Part shown: positions 42,630-51,809 of the stretch, in pieces
Numbering within the stretch: the stretch's first letter is position 1
How the letters are laid out: every line of letters starts with the position of its first letter
DNA from: Blastococcus litoris
Lineage (GTDB): Bacteria > Actinomycetota > Actinomycetes > Mycobacteriales > Geodermatophilaceae
DNA length: 64,000 bases
Direction: 5' to 3'
NCBI RefSeq assembly: GCF_003075095.1
Contig: NZ_QCZF01000002.1
Location: 1-64,000 of the forward strand
Translations under genes and position numbers: made by a program
Notes under the pieces: generated by a model
The model's input: only the letters and a program-made list of their open reading frames with translations
What the model was told of the DNA's origin: nothing
Databases searched by the model: none

Positions 42630-43421
42630 TCAGCCGGCGTCCCGGCGCAGCAGCGACCAGCCACCGACCGCCAGCGCGGCCCCGGACCAGCCGACCAGCA
42701 GCGTGGCCGCCTGCCCGGCGCTCATCTCCGGCTCGCCGAGCAGGGTCCAGATCGCCGCCGAGCCCGGCAGCAGCTCGCCGAGGTCGGCCATCCACTGCAC
42801 GCCGAACGCCGGCAGCATCGCGGGCAGCACCAGCTGCAGCAGGAACACCACGGCCAGCGCCCCGGCGGTGCTGCGGAGGAACAGCCCCAGGCCGACGGCG
42901 AGCGCCCCGCCGGCCAGCAGGACGGCGGCGATGCCGCCCGCGCTGTCGAGCAGGTCGCCGGTCGAGAAGGTCAGCGACGGCGCCATCAGCGCGGCGGTGA
43001 CGTCGGCCGCCACGGCGAGCACGACGCCGACGACGGCCGCGCACACCACGGGGACGGCGACCCGCGCGGCCAGCAGCACCCCGCGGCGCGGCGTCCACTG
43101 CAGCGTCGGGCCGATCGCCCCGCTGGCGTACTCCTGCGTCACCGCGAGCAGCACGAGCACGAGCAGCGCGAACTGCCCGATCATGACGCCGTACTGACCC
43201 GCGAGGGTCGCCGATGCCGTGGACCCGGAGGCGTCGGCCATCTCCGCCTCGTCGACGGCGGTCGCCACTCCGATCCCGATGACGGCGACCGCGGCGGCCA
43301 GGAGGCACCACCACGTCGAGCGCACGGTGCGCAGCCGCAGCCACTCGGCCGACGCCGCGCGGGTGGACACCGCGACCGTGCCCGGCTCGTGGACGGCCGG
43401 GGCGTGGACGGTGGCGGTCAT
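42630..43421 (-). CDS. ABC transporter permease (ABC-2 type), 263 aa
   Basis: Six hydrophobic segments begin near residue 35 (W-W-C-L-L-A-A-A-V-A-V-I-G). T-Q-E-Y-A-S-G-A-I near residue 96 and W-T-P-R-R-G near 110 form the cytoplasmic loop conserved in ABC-2-like permeases. It forms the membrane part of an exporter with the ATPase encoded immediately upstream, whose stop overlaps this ATG as ATGA. It is probably controlled by the divergent two-component system. The transported compound is unknown. Confidence 0.88.
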   Translation of the reverse strand: MTATVHAPAVHEPGTVAVSTRAASAEWLRLRTVRSTWWCLLAAAVAVIGIGVATAVDEAEMADASGSTASATLAGQYGVMIGQFALLVLVLLAVTQEYASGAIGPTLQWTPRRGVLLAARVAVPVVCAAVVGVVLAVAADVTAALMAPSLTFSTGDLLDSAGGIAAVLLAGGALAVGLGLFLRSTAGALAVVFLLQLVLPAMLPAFGVQWMADLGELLPGSAAIWTLLGEPEMSAGQAATLLVGWSGAALAVGGWSLLRRDAG

Positions 43422-44347
43422 GAGCGCACCAGCTCCTTCTCGGACGAGACCTTGTACTGGACGCTGTCGCCGGTCAGGTCGAGGTAGACCTGCTCCAGCG
43501 ACGTGTGCTCCTCGGCGAGGCGGTGCACCGCGACACCCACCTCGAGCGCGATGTCGCCGACCGTCTCGGCCGACGCACCCTCGACCAGCAGGTCGCCGTC
43601 GTCGGTGGGGTGCACGCGGAGCTTCCGGCGAAGCAGCGCGCCGGCCAGGTCGTCGAGGGACGGCGTGCGGACCCGGACCTTGCGCGCCGCACCGGTGCCG
43701 GCCAGCACCTCGGCAATCGGGGCGTCGGCGATCAGCCGGCCGCGGCCGATGATCACCAGGTGGTCGGCGGTCTGCTCCATCTCGCTCATGAGGTGGCTGG
43801 ACAGCAGCACGGTGCGGCCCTCGTCGGCCAGCTCGCGCACCAGTCGCCGGATCCACCGGACGCCGTCGAGGTCGAGGCCGTTCATCGGCTCGTCGAACAG
43901 CAGGACGGCGGGGTCGCCGAGCAGCGCCGTGGCGATGCCGAGCCGCTGCCGCATGCCGAGCGAGTAGCCCTTCACCCGCCGGCGCGCGGCCGGGCCGAGG
44001 CCGACCTGCTCGATCACCTCGTCGACCCGGCGGACCGCGATGCCCTGCGTGCGGGCGGCCACCCGCAGGTGGTCGCGACCACTGCGTCCGGGATGCACGG
44101 CCTGCGCGTCGAGCAGCGCCCCGGCGACCCGGAGCGGCTCGCCGAGCCGGTCGAACGGCCGGCCGGCAACCAGCGCGCGGCCCGCCGTCGGCCGGTCGAG
44201 GCCCAGGATCATCCGCATCGTGGTGGACTTGCCGGCGCCGTTCGGACCGAGGAAACCGGTCACCGTGCCGGGCGCCACGTCGAAGGTCAGGTCGTCGACG
44301 GCGCGCACGGCGCCGTACTGCTTCGTGAGCCCGCGGACCTCGATCAT
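43418..44347 (-). CDS. ABC transporter ATP-binding protein, 309 aa
   Basis: The nucleotide-binding domain has Walker A G-P-N-G-A-G-K-S-T-T near residue 38, the signature Y-S-L-G-M-R-Q-R near 132, and Walker B L-L-F-D-E-P near 153, followed by the switch His in L-L-S-S-H. The C-terminal 90 residues are the DUF4162-like domain found in drug or lantibiotic exporters (A-R-K-V-R-V-R-T-P to H-T-S-L-E-Q-V-Y-L-D-L). It is co-transcribed with the permease and divergent from the histidine kinase by 162 nt. Confidence 0.93.
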   Translation of the reverse strand: MIEVRGLTKQYGAVRAVDDLTFDVAPGTVTGFLGPNGAGKSTTMRMILGLDRPTAGRALVAGRPFDRLGEPLRVAGALLDAQAVHPGRSGRDHLRVAARTQGIAVRRVDEVIEQVGLGPAARRRVKGYSLGMRQRLGIATALLGDPAVLLFDEPMNGLDLDGVRWIRRLVRELADEGRTVLLSSHLMSEMEQTADHLVIIGRGRLIADAPIAEVLAGTGAARKVRVRTPSLDDLAGALLRRKLRVHPTDDGDLLVEGASAETVGDIALEVGVAVHRLAEEHTSLEQVYLDLTGDSVQYKVSSEKELVRS

Positions 44348-44509
44348 CGGGCCCGCCGGCGGAGGGGTGGAGTCATGGCAGGAAGCCTGTCGGGGGTGCG
44401 GCCGCCGGCGGATCACCCCGCAGCGCCCACTTGGGTCCCCCGCGCGGGGGAGGGCGGAAGTGCCCGCACGGGGGAACCGCCCCGCCCGGTGGTCGGTCAG
44501 GATCAGTCC

Positions 44510-45790
44510 GTGCCATCGACGACGTTCCCGCACTCCGGGCCCGAGCTCGCCACCCGCGTGCGGGAACTGCTCATCGCCGCCCGCCCCGGCTGGCCCGGCC
44601 GCGCCATCTACGCCCTGGCCAGCGTGCCGGTCGGCGTCCTCAGCCTGGCTCTGTACTTCGCGCTGTTCGGCTCGGTGTTCGCCGTCATCTACGGCGTGGG
44701 GCTGCTGCTGATCCTGCTCGTGCTCGCGATGATCCGCGGTTTCGCCGGCGTCGAGCGCCAACTGGCCGGCATCCTGCTCGGCGTCGACATCCCCGTCGGC
44801 GAGCGCATCCGTCACCAGCCGGGCGTCATCCGCAGGGTGCGGCGGCTCGTGCAGTCGGCCGGCACGTGGCGGGCGGTCGGCTGGTTCGGCGCGCGGGTGC
44901 TCATGGGCGCGGCGACGGTGACCACCTGGTTCTTCGGCGCACTCGGGTTCGCCTACCTCGGCTGGGGCGCGGACTGGAACGCGCTCACCGCGCTGCCGCT
45001 GCTGGCGCTCATGGTCGGCGACGTCGTCCTGACCCTGGTCGTGCTCGAGCTCCTGGTGCGGCTGGCCGCCTCCGTCGCCCCCCGCCTGCTCGGTGCCTCG
45101 CCCGAGCAGCAGATCGCCGCGCTGCAGCACAGCGGCCGCCGGCTGGCCGACCGCAACCGGCTGGCTCGCGACCTGCACGACACCATCGGGCACGCGCTGA
45201 CCGCGAGCCTGCTCCAGGCCACCGCCGCCCGCCGCACGCTCACCCCGCCCGAGGGCACGCCGCTGCAGCCGGATTTCGCGCGCCAGGCGCTCCAGCACAT
45301 CGAGACCAACACCCGCACCGCGCTCGCCGAGCTCGACCGGGTGCTCACCGTGCTGCGCGCCGAGGACGACGGCCGTGACCCCGCCCCGTTCGCGGCGCCC
45401 TCGCTCGCCGACCTGGAGGAGCTGCTGTCCGGGCTCCGGGACGGCGGGCTGCCGGTCGCGCTGGTCCTCGACGGCGACGTCGACGACGTGCCGCTCGGGG
45501 TGCAGGAGCTGGCCTACCGGGTGGTCCAGGAGGGGACGACGAACGTGCTGCGGCACGCCGGGACCCCGCTGACCGTCGCGCAGGTCGCGCGCAGCGGGGA
45601 CACCCTCGTCGTCCGCGTGTGCAACGAGCGGGCGTCGTCCCTGGAGAGCCGCCCCGGCCCGGGCGGCGGCCGCGGGCTGGCCGGGCTGCGCGAGCGGGCG
45701 GCCGCCGCAGGCGGAACGCTGTCCGCCGAGCCCACGCCGTCCGGCGGGTTCGAGCTGTGCGCGACCCTGCCGCTGGCGGGCGCCGCGTGA
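44510..45790 (+). CDS. sensor histidine kinase (HisKA_3 type), 426 aa
   Basis: Four or more transmembrane helices in the first 200 residues form the membrane sensor. The phosphoacceptor His lies in [11 protein letters not shown] near residue 221. The ATPase domain has the N-box [13 protein letters not shown] near 346 and [12 protein letters not shown] near 388. The GTG at 44510 is preceded by CAGGAT and exactly 6 nt, a near match to the leaderless promoter type. The stop overlaps the response regulator start (GTGA). The divergent ABC exporter is the likely regulon. Confidence 0.92.
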   Translation: MPSTTFPHSGPELATRVRELLIAARPGWPGRAIYALASVPVGVLSLALYFALFGSVFAVIYGVGLLLILLVLAMIRGFAGVERQLAGILLGVDIPVGERIRHQPGVIRRVRRLVQSAGTWRAVGWFGARVLMGAATVTTWFFGALGFAYLGWGADWNALTALPLLALMVGDVVLTLVVLELLVRLAASVAPRLLGASPEQQIAALQHSGRRLADRNRLARDLHDTIGHALTASLLQATAARRTLTPPEGTPLQPDFARQALQHIETNTRTALAELDRVLTVLRAEDDGRDPAPFAAPSLADLEELLSGLRDGGLPVALVLDGDVDDVPLGVQELAYRVVQEGTTNVLRHAGTPLTVAQVARSGDTLVVRVCNERASSLESRPGPGGGRGLAGLRERAAAAGGTLSAEPTPSGGFELCATLPLAGAA

Positions 45791-46434
45791 CACTGCGGTT
45801 GCTGCTGGTCGACGACGACGTCCTCGTCCGCTCCGGTCTGCGGGTGATCCTGGAGAGCGAGCCCGACCTGACCGTCGTGGGCGACGCCGGCACCGGCCGC
45901 GAGGCGCTGGAGGTGGCCGCCGGCACCGACCCGGACGTCGTGCTGATGGACGTCCGCATGCCCGACATGGACGGCATCGCGGCCACCCGCGAGATGGTCG
46001 CCCGCAACCCCGAGCGGCCGCGCGTGCTGGTGCTGACCACGTTCGAGGACGACGACTACCTGTTCCGCTCGCTGCAGGCCGGCGCGAGCGGGTTCGCGCT
46101 CAAGCGCTCCGACCCCGACGAGCTGGTCGACGCGATCCGGGTGGTCGCGCGCGGCACCTCGCTCGTGCTCCCCGATCTCACCCGCCGGCTGATCGCCGCA
46201 CACGCGCCGTCCCGGGCACGGGGGGACGCCGCCCTGCCGGTGCTGACCGGCCGGGAGGCCGACGTGCTGCGCCTGGTCGCCGGCGGGCTGTCGAACGCCG
46301 AGATCGCCACCGAGCTGTTCCTCAGCCGCGAGACGGTGAAGACGCACGTGAGCAGCGTGCTGCTCAAGCTGGGCGCGCGGGACCGCACGCAGGCCGTGAT
46401 CGCCGCCTACGAGAGCGGCTTCATGACGGCCTAG
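45787..46434 (+). CDS. NarL/LuxR-family response regulator, 215 aa
   Basis: The receiver domain has the acidic pocket V-D-D-D near residue 8, the phosphorylation site in V-L-M-D-V-R-M-P-D near 54, and T-T-F near 83. The LuxR-type HTH at about 150-210 shows [15 protein letters not shown] and S-R-E-T-V-K-T-H-V. It is translationally coupled to the histidine kinase. Its stop shares CTAG (46431-46434) with the stop of the convergent BTAD regulator. Confidence 0.94.
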   Translation: MTLRLLLVDDDVLVRSGLRVILESEPDLTVVGDAGTGREALEVAAGTDPDVVLMDVRMPDMDGIAATREMVARNPERPRVLVLTTFEDDDYLFRSLQAGASGFALKRSDPDELVDAIRVVARGTSLVLPDLTRRLIAAHAPSRARGDAALPVLTGREADVLRLVAGGLSNAEIATELFLSRETVKTHVSSVLLKLGARDRTQAVIAAYESGFMTA

Positions 46435-49400
46435 AGGCCGAGCGCGGCGAGCTGCTCGGCGAGGTGGCTCCTCGTCGCCGCGGCCCCCCGCCGGTGCTCG
46501 TCGGCCGCGGCGGCGTCGCCGGTGAGCTCCGCGACCTCGGCGAGGGCGTCGTCGACCGGACCGACCACGAGCGTCCCCGAGTCCAGCCCGGCGATCCGGC
46601 CGGTCCACGGGAGCAGCGCGTCGCGGGTGGCCAGCGCGACCTCGACGTCCCCGAGCCTCGCAGCCGCGTGCGCGCGCAGCGTCGTCGTCACCAGCCAGTA
46701 GTAGTCGCGGGCGATCGGACGGCGGTTGGCCCACACGCGGCGGGCGTCGTCCACCCGGCCGGCGTCGAGGAAGGTGAGGACGACGGCGTCGCCGAGCGCT
46801 CCGGGCATGACGCCGTCGAGCCACTCGACGTCGGGCACCGACGGGGTCAGGTTGCCGCGGGCGAAGCCGGCGACGAAGCGGCCGATCATGGCCATCAGCC
46901 CGCCGTTGGTCTGCCCCGTCTCCACCAGCCGCTGGGCGATCTGCTCGTAGCGCGCGAGGCCCTCGTCGACCCGCCCGGCCAGCACCAGCAGCGCGCCGGA
47001 GTGGATGCCGAGGGCGCCGAGCACGTGCCCGAGCTGGCCGCTGCCCGAGAGCGCCAACGCCTGGTCGCCCTGCCGGCGGGACTCGACCAGGTCGGTGCGG
47101 GCGGACGCGGCGAGGAACAGCAGCCAGTGCGCGACCGCCTGGTGGTCGGTGGCCCCGGCGGCGGTGGCGACCGCCCGCAGCTCCTCGGCGAGCTCCTCGC
47201 GCCGGTCGGCCAGGTCGGGGCCGAGCGCCGCGTACGCGCGGGCGTTGAGCGCGGCGCAGAGCAGCCGCCGGTCGTCGGTGCGGCGGGCCAGCCGCAGCGC
47301 CTCGGCCGACGCCCGTTCGCTGCGGGCGTCGTCCACGCCCTCCACCTCGCGGAACAGCGCGACGAACAGGCGGGCGCGGACGTCGTCGGGCAGGTCCTCG
47401 CCGGCCGGCGTCTCCAGCAGCTCGAGCAGCGGGTCGAGCAGCTCGGGGTCCTGCGCGCCGTCGTCGCGGACCGTCCACACCAGCGGGGCGTCCCACTCGG
47501 CGAGCGCGGCGACGTGCAGGTCGCGCCGGCCCAGCCGGGCGGCGGCCCGCACCGCCAGCCGTTGCTGCTCGCGGGCGACGACGGCGTTGCCGCTCCGGGC
47601 GTGCGCCGAGATCGACGGCAGGAGGAGGGCGAGCAGCGCCTCGTCACCGCCCGACCGCGGCCCGGCCAGCTCGTGCAGCCGCAGGGCCGTCGCCCCCTGG
47701 CGCGCGGCGTCGGCGTGGGCGCCCAGCTGCTCGGCCTCGCGCGCCGCGGCGACGACGTACGGGACGGCGTCGGCGGCAGTGGCCGGGCCGGCGGCGGCGA
47801 CGGCGTGGTGGGCGAGGGCGGTCGCGTCGCCGCCCCGCTCGCGCAGCACCTGCAGCGCCGCCGAGTGCACGCGGGCACGGCGCATGAGCGGCAGGTTCTC
47901 GTACAGGGTGTCGCGCACCAGGGCGTGGCTGAACCGCACCTGCCCCGGCGCGGGCTCGTCGAGCAGCCCGGCCAGCACCGCGGTCTCCAGCGCGTCGAGC
48001 AGCTCGTCGGGGTCCCGGCCGGCGACGGCGGCCAGCAGGTCGACGTCGACGTCGCGGCCGAGCACCGCCGCCTGGCGGAGTGCCGTGACCGCGGTCGCCG
48101 GGAGCCGCTCGACGCGGCGGCGGAGGACCTCGCGCACGCCGACCGGCACCGTCGTCCGACCCGCGGCGGTGCCCTCCGAGACGATCAGCCGGGTCAGCTC
48201 GCGGACGAAGAGCGGGTTGCCGCCGGTGCGCTCCCGCAGGAGGGCGACCACGTCGTCGGTCGGGTCGAGGCCGGAGTCGCGGGCGATGAGGGCGACGCCC
48301 GCCTCGTCGAGCCCGGTCAGCGAGAGGTGCGCGGCGCTGGCCGTGGTGAGCGCCGCGCGGGTGGCGGCCAGCGCGTCGCCGTCCTCGGTCGGGCGGTAGG
48401 TGGCCAGCAGCAGGACCGGAGAGCCGGCCAGCTCGCCGATCACCTGGCGCAGCAGCTGCAGGGTGAGCCCGTCGGCACGGTGCACGTCGTCGAGGACGAT
48501 CAGCAGCGGGTGCTGCCGGGCGCGGTCGGTGAGCCGCTCGGCGGCGGCGCGGGCGAGCCAGAACGCGCTGTCGGCCTCGGGCAGCTCACCGAGCACCTCG
48601 TGCCACGGCCAGGCCGGAGGAGCGCCCTCGACCTCCGGGCAGCGGCCCCAGGCGACATCCCAGCCCTGCTGCCGGAGCGCGGTGGCCGTGGCCTCGACCA
48701 GGGTCGTCTTGCCGGCGCCGGCCTCGCCGTCGATCCAGACCACGCGCACGCCGGAGCCGCCCGCGACGCCCAGCAGCTGGTCGAGCTCGGCGGAGCGGCC
48801 GACCTCGACGGACCGCACCGTCGCCGCGGGCGGTGCGGGCGTCGGCACCACGGCCGGGGTCGCGTCGAGGGACGGGTCGTGGTCGAGCAGCGCCGCCTCC
48901 AGCTCGCGCAGCTCGCGGCCGGGGTCGACCCCCAACTCGTCGGCCAGCCAGTCGCGCGCGCGGCGCAGGGCGGCGAGCGCGTCGCCCTGCCGGCCGCTGC
49001 GGTACAGCGCCAGGGCGAGCAGGCGCACGGCGTGCTCGCGGCCGGGGTGGTCGTGCAGCAGCCGTTCGAGCTCGGGGACCGCGGCGCCCGCCCGCCCCAG
49101 CTCGAGGTCGGCCTCGGCCCGGCTCTCGCGGGCGACCAGCCGCAGCTCGTCGAGCCGCGCCACCTCCGGCGCGGCCCAGGAGGTGTCGGCGACCTCGGCG
49201 TACGCGGGGCCCGACCAGCAGGCCAGCGCCTCGTCGAGCAGCCGGCGGCGCTCGACGGGGTCAGTGGTGGCCTGCGCGGCGGCCACCAGGTCCTCGAAGC
49301 GCCACGCGTCGACCGCCTCCCGCGGGAGCTGGAGCGCGTAACCCGGGGGCCGGCTGACCAGCACCGAGGCCGCCGACCGGGTGCGGCGGTCGGGTTCGAG

Positions 49401-49646
49401 CGCCCGCCGCAGGTGCGAGACGTGGACCTGCAGCGAGGCCAGCGCCTTGGGCGGCGGTTCACCCTCCCAGAGGTCGTCGATGACCCGGTCGGTCGAGACG
49501 ACGTGGCCACCGGCGGCGGCGAGCCGGGCCAGCACCGACCGCTGCCGCGGACCGCCGAGCTGGGCGGGCACGCCGCCCACCGTCACCTGCAGCGGCCCGA
49601 GGACCGACACCCGGACGGCGGGGGAGTCGGAGTCGGTCTGGGGCAT
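46431..49646 (-). CDS. BTAD/AAA transcriptional regulator (AfsR/SARP-LAL-like), 1071 aa
   Basis: The N-terminal OmpR-type winged helix (about 10-100: [19 protein letters not shown]) is followed by a bacterial transcriptional activation domain (about 105-245). The AAA/NB-ARC-like ATPase has Walker [10 protein letters not shown] near residue 309 and Walker [10 protein letters not shown] near 385. The last 500 residues are helical TPR-like repeats. Such proteins activate secondary-metabolite or stress genes. The ATG at 49646 lies 13 nt after the DUF1524 gene stop. A TAGGTT hexamer spans that junction, so it may have its own promoter. No biosynthetic cluster is adjacent. Confidence 0.9.
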   Translation of the reverse strand: MPQTDSDSPAVRVSVLGPLQVTVGGVPAQLGGPRQRSVLARLAAAGGHVVSTDRVIDDLWEGEPPPKALASLQVHVSHLRRALEPDRRTRSAASVLVSRPPGYALQLPREAVDAWRFEDLVAAAQATTDPVERRRLLDEALACWSGPAYAEVADTSWAAPEVARLDELRLVARESRAEADLELGRAGAAVPELERLLHDHPGREHAVRLLALALYRSGRQGDALAALRRARDWLADELGVDPGRELRELEAALLDHDPSLDATPAVVPTPAPPAATVRSVEVGRSAELDQLLGVAGGSGVRVVWIDGEAGAGKTTLVEATATALRQQGWDVAWGRCPEVEGAPPAWPWHEVLGELPEADSAFWLARAAAERLTDRARQHPLLIVLDDVHRADGLTLQLLRQVIGELAGSPVLLLATYRPTEDGDALAATRAALTTASAAHLSLTGLDEAGVALIARDSGLDPTDDVVALLRERTGGNPLFVRELTRLIVSEGTAAGRTTVPVGVREVLRRRVERLPATAVTALRQAAVLGRDVDVDLLAAVAGRDPDELLDALETAVLAGLLDEPAPGQVRFSHALVRDTLYENLPLMRRARVHSAALQVLRERGGDATALAHHAVAAAGPATAADAVPYVVAAAREAEQLGAHADAARQGATALRLHELAGPRSGGDEALLALLLPSISAHARSGNAVVAREQQRLAVRAAARLGRRDLHVAALAEWDAPLVWTVRDDGAQDPELLDPLLELLETPAGEDLPDDVRARLFVALFREVEGVDDARSERASAEALRLARRTDDRRLLCAALNARAYAALGPDLADRREELAEELRAVATAAGATDHQAVAHWLLFLAASARTDLVESRRQGDQALALSGSGQLGHVLGALGIHSGALLVLAGRVDEGLARYEQIAQRLVETGQTNGGLMAMIGRFVAGFARGNLTPSVPDVEWLDGVMPGALGDAVVLTFLDAGRVDDARRVWANRRPIARDYYWLVTTTLRAHAAARLGDVEVALATRDALLPWTGRIAGLDSGTLVVGPVDDALAEVAELTGDAAAADEHRRGAAATRSHLAEQLAALGL

Positions 49647-49659
49647 GGCGGGGGAGAAC

Positions 49660-50949
49660 CTACTCGCAACCGACCCCGTCGCCGTCCCGGTCGAGGTGCG
49701 GGGCGTACCCCGGCTGCCCGGCCCGGATCGGAGCAGCGCCGGCGGCACGCACCGCGTCGCAGTTCTTGTAGGAGACGCCGACAGGGGGAGCAGGAGCCGG
49801 GGCCGGGGCGGGTGCGGGTACGGGTGCAGGCGCGGGAGCAGGTTTCGGCGCGGGAGCCGGCGCGGGCGCCGGGGTGGGCGTCGGCTGGACGGGCTCGGGC
49901 ACCTGGGCGACCACGCCACCGGGCAGCGGCTCGCCCGGGCAGGCGCTGAGCACCGTCGCGATCGCGTTCTTCTCCGCCTGCGTCATCCAGAGCCCGTAGC
50001 TCACCTTCACCGCGACCTGGCGCGCAACGTACGCGCACCTGTAACCACGGTTCGGGGGCAGCCACGAGGCCGCGTCGCCGTCGCCCTTCTGCATGTTGAG
50101 CGGACCGTCGACAGCCAGCAGGTTGAGCGGGTCGTTGGCGAACGCGGTCCGCTGTCCTGCGGTCAGGGCCTGTGCGCCCTTCTGCCAGGCGTCCGAGAGC
50201 GCGACGACGTGGTCGATCTGGACGTCGTCGCTGGTGCTCTGGCCGCGCTGGAAGGCAATGGCCCGGCCGGAGTACGGATCGGCGAGATTCCCGGTGAGGA
50301 CGACGCAGTTGCGCGTCCCGGGCTTGAACGTCTCGCCCTCCAGGTCGCGAGCGAGGACGTCGTTGCGGGTGTCGCAGCCGTTGCGGTCGGTGTCCACCCA
50401 GCCCGAGCCGAAGTTGTCCCGGTCGTAGCCGGTGCGCGGCGCCCGGCCCTTGACCTCCACGGCGGCGAGCGCGGCCAGCGCGGTAGTTCGTCCCGCGTTC
50501 TCGACGGCCGCCTGGGCGGCGGTGTCGGTCAGCAGCCCCGCGCCGGCCAGGGCGTCGACCTGTGCCGCCGACTCGGCCGTCTCGGCATCGGCGAGCGCAG
50601 CTTCCGCGGCTTCCAGATCCGCCTCGCTCGGGGTGGGGGTTGACGACGTCGTGGCGGGGGCCGGTGTGGACTCGCTCGCGGCGGGCGCGGTCGGGGTCTC
50701 CGGCATGAGCGCACCGCCGACGACCGCCGCCGCGAGCCCGGCGGCCGCGACCGCACCGGCGACGGTGCGACCAGCCAGGGCCCACTGCATCCGGCCGCGC
50801 AATGCGGCGCCGCCCACCACGAGCGCGATCAGCCCGGCCATCAGCAGGCCGCCGGCAGCGCCGTTGCTGCCGATGCCCCCCGCGATGAAGACCACCGCGA
50901 CGGCGGCGAGGATGCCGAGCCGCGTGTGCACCGACGGACCAGCAGCCAT
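49660..50949 (-). CDS. DUF1524 HNH-like nuclease with Excalibur domain, 429 aa
   Basis: Three hydrophobic segments occupy about residues 10-27, 31-48 and 60-81, then a Thr/Ala/Pro-rich linker. The DUF1524 (GmrSD-type HNH) nuclease domain follows at about 150-325. It has Q-I-D-H-V-V-A-L-S-D-A-W near residue 245 and N-D-P-L-N-L-L-A-V near 272, with the catalytic His and Asn. A Pro-Ala repeat (about 355-387) leads to the C-terminal Excalibur calcium-binding domain (Y-K-N-C-D-A-V-R-A-A-G and D-R-D-G-D-G-V-G-C-E). It is probably anchored and facing outside, perhaps a nutrient or competitive nuclease. Confidence 0.88.
   Translation of the reverse strand: MAAGPSVHTRLGILAAVAVVFIAGGIGSNGAAGGLLMAGLIALVVGGAALRGRMQWALAGRTVAGAVAAAGLAAAVVGGALMPETPTAPAASESTPAPATTSSTPTPSEADLEAAEAALADAETAESAAQVDALAGAGLLTDTAAQAAVENAGRTTALAALAAVEVKGRAPRTGYDRDNFGSGWVDTDRNGCDTRNDVLARDLEGETFKPGTRNCVVLTGNLADPYSGRAIAFQRGQSTSDDVQIDHVVALSDAWQKGAQALTAGQRTAFANDPLNLLAVDGPLNMQKGDGDAASWLPPNRGYRCAYVARQVAVKVSYGLWMTQAEKNAIATVLSACPGEPLPGGVVAQVPEPVQPTPTPAPAPAPAPKPAPAPAPVPAPAPAPAPAPPVGVSYKNCDAVRAAGAAPIRAGQPGYAPHLDRDGDGVGCE
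49787..49884 (-). repeat. Pro-Ala coding repeat inside the DUF1524 gene
   Basis: Degenerate GC-rich hexamer-type repeats encode alternating Pro and Ala with occasional Lys or Val (A-P-A-P-A-P-A-P-K-P-A-P). They form a flexible spacer before the Excalibur domain. Slippage here could change the linker length. Confidence 0.7.
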
Positions 50950-51081
50950 CAGAACCCCCGTAACGGAACGACCAGATGTCGGAAGCTATGGCTGGCCTGA
51001 TCTTCTGACCTGCTGCGACACGGTGGGCGGCCACCGGGGCCCCACCCGGAACAGCAGCCCCGCGCGGGCGGATCGGTGATC

Positions 51082-51087
51082 TAGGTT
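51082..51087 (+). promoter_or_regulatory. leaderless-type -10 element TAGGTT
   Basis: TAGGTT ends exactly 6 nt before the GTG at 51094. Confidence 0.55.
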
Positions 51088-51093
51088 CGCTGC

Positions 51094-51777
51094 GTGACGG
51101 AGCAGCAGCGGCAGTGGTGGACCGACGGCGAGCGGGTCGTCGCGGACCTGATCAGCGGGTTGAGCGACGACGAGCTGCGCGCCGACTCCGCCCTCCCCGC
51201 CTGGTCGCGTGCGCACGTCGTCGCGCACCTGGCCCGCAACGCCGACGCGCTGGTCAACCTGCTCACCTGGGCGCAGACCGGCGTCGAGACGCCCATGTAC
51301 CCGTCCCGCGAGGCGCGCGACGCCGCCATCGAGCAGACCGCCGCGCTGCCGGCCGCCGAGCTGCGCGGCTACTACACCGCGGCCGCCCGCCGGCTGGCGC
51401 AGGAGGCCGACGGGATGCCGGACGACGCGTGGGACGTCGAGGTGCGCAACGGCCAGGGCGTTCCCGTGCCCGTGGCCCTGGTGCCGTGGATGCGCGCCAA
51501 GGAGGTGTGGGTGCACGGCACCGACCTCCGCGCCGGCCTCGCGTTCGCCGATCTGCGGGCCGACCTCTGCGAGGCCCTGGTCGACGACGTCCTCGGGCTC
51601 TTCGCCTCGCGCAGCCAGACCCCGGACCTCACGCTGGTCGCGACCGACGTGGACCGGACGTGGGGGAGCGGCGAGACGGAGATCGAGGGTCCGGTGGCGG
51701 CGATCGCCGCGTGGCTGACCCGCGGTGAGCGCGACGGGCTCACCGGCGACGTCCCGCCACCGCCGGCCTGGCTCTGA
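51094..51777 (+). CDS. maleylpyruvate isomerase-family mycothiol-dependent protein, 227 aa
   Basis: The N-terminal DinB/MDMPI four-helix domain has S-A-L-P-A-W-S-R-A-H-V-V-A-H-L-A-R-N-A near residue 32, with the first metal His. The second metal site is V-W-V-H-G-T-D-L near 138. A small MDMPI C-terminal domain follows (about 165-227). Members use mycothiol as cofactor for isomerisation or detoxification. The start is GTG with the leaderless promoter. The substrate is unknown. Confidence 0.88.
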   Translation: MTEQQRQWWTDGERVVADLISGLSDDELRADSALPAWSRAHVVAHLARNADALVNLLTWAQTGVETPMYPSREARDAAIEQTAALPAAELRGYYTAAARRLAQEADGMPDDAWDVEVRNGQGVPVPVALVPWMRAKEVWVHGTDLRAGLAFADLRADLCEALVDDVLGLFASRSQTPDLTLVATDVDRTWGSGETEIEGPVAAIAAWLTRGERDGLTGDVPPPPAWL

Positions 51778-51809
51778 GATCCGGGGCGTCTTCGCCCCCG
51801 TAACTGCCG

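Noticed and set aside
49787-49884. Short GC-rich repeats that might suggest a CRISPR or minisatellite array
   Set aside because: They encode a Pro-Ala linker in frame within a well-supported gene and have no spacer structure.
49647-49919. N-terminal extension of the BTAD regulator by 91 codons
   Set aside because: This part overlaps the 3' end of the DUF1524 gene and is Pro/Arg low complexity. The winged-helix domain starts right after the ATG at 49646.
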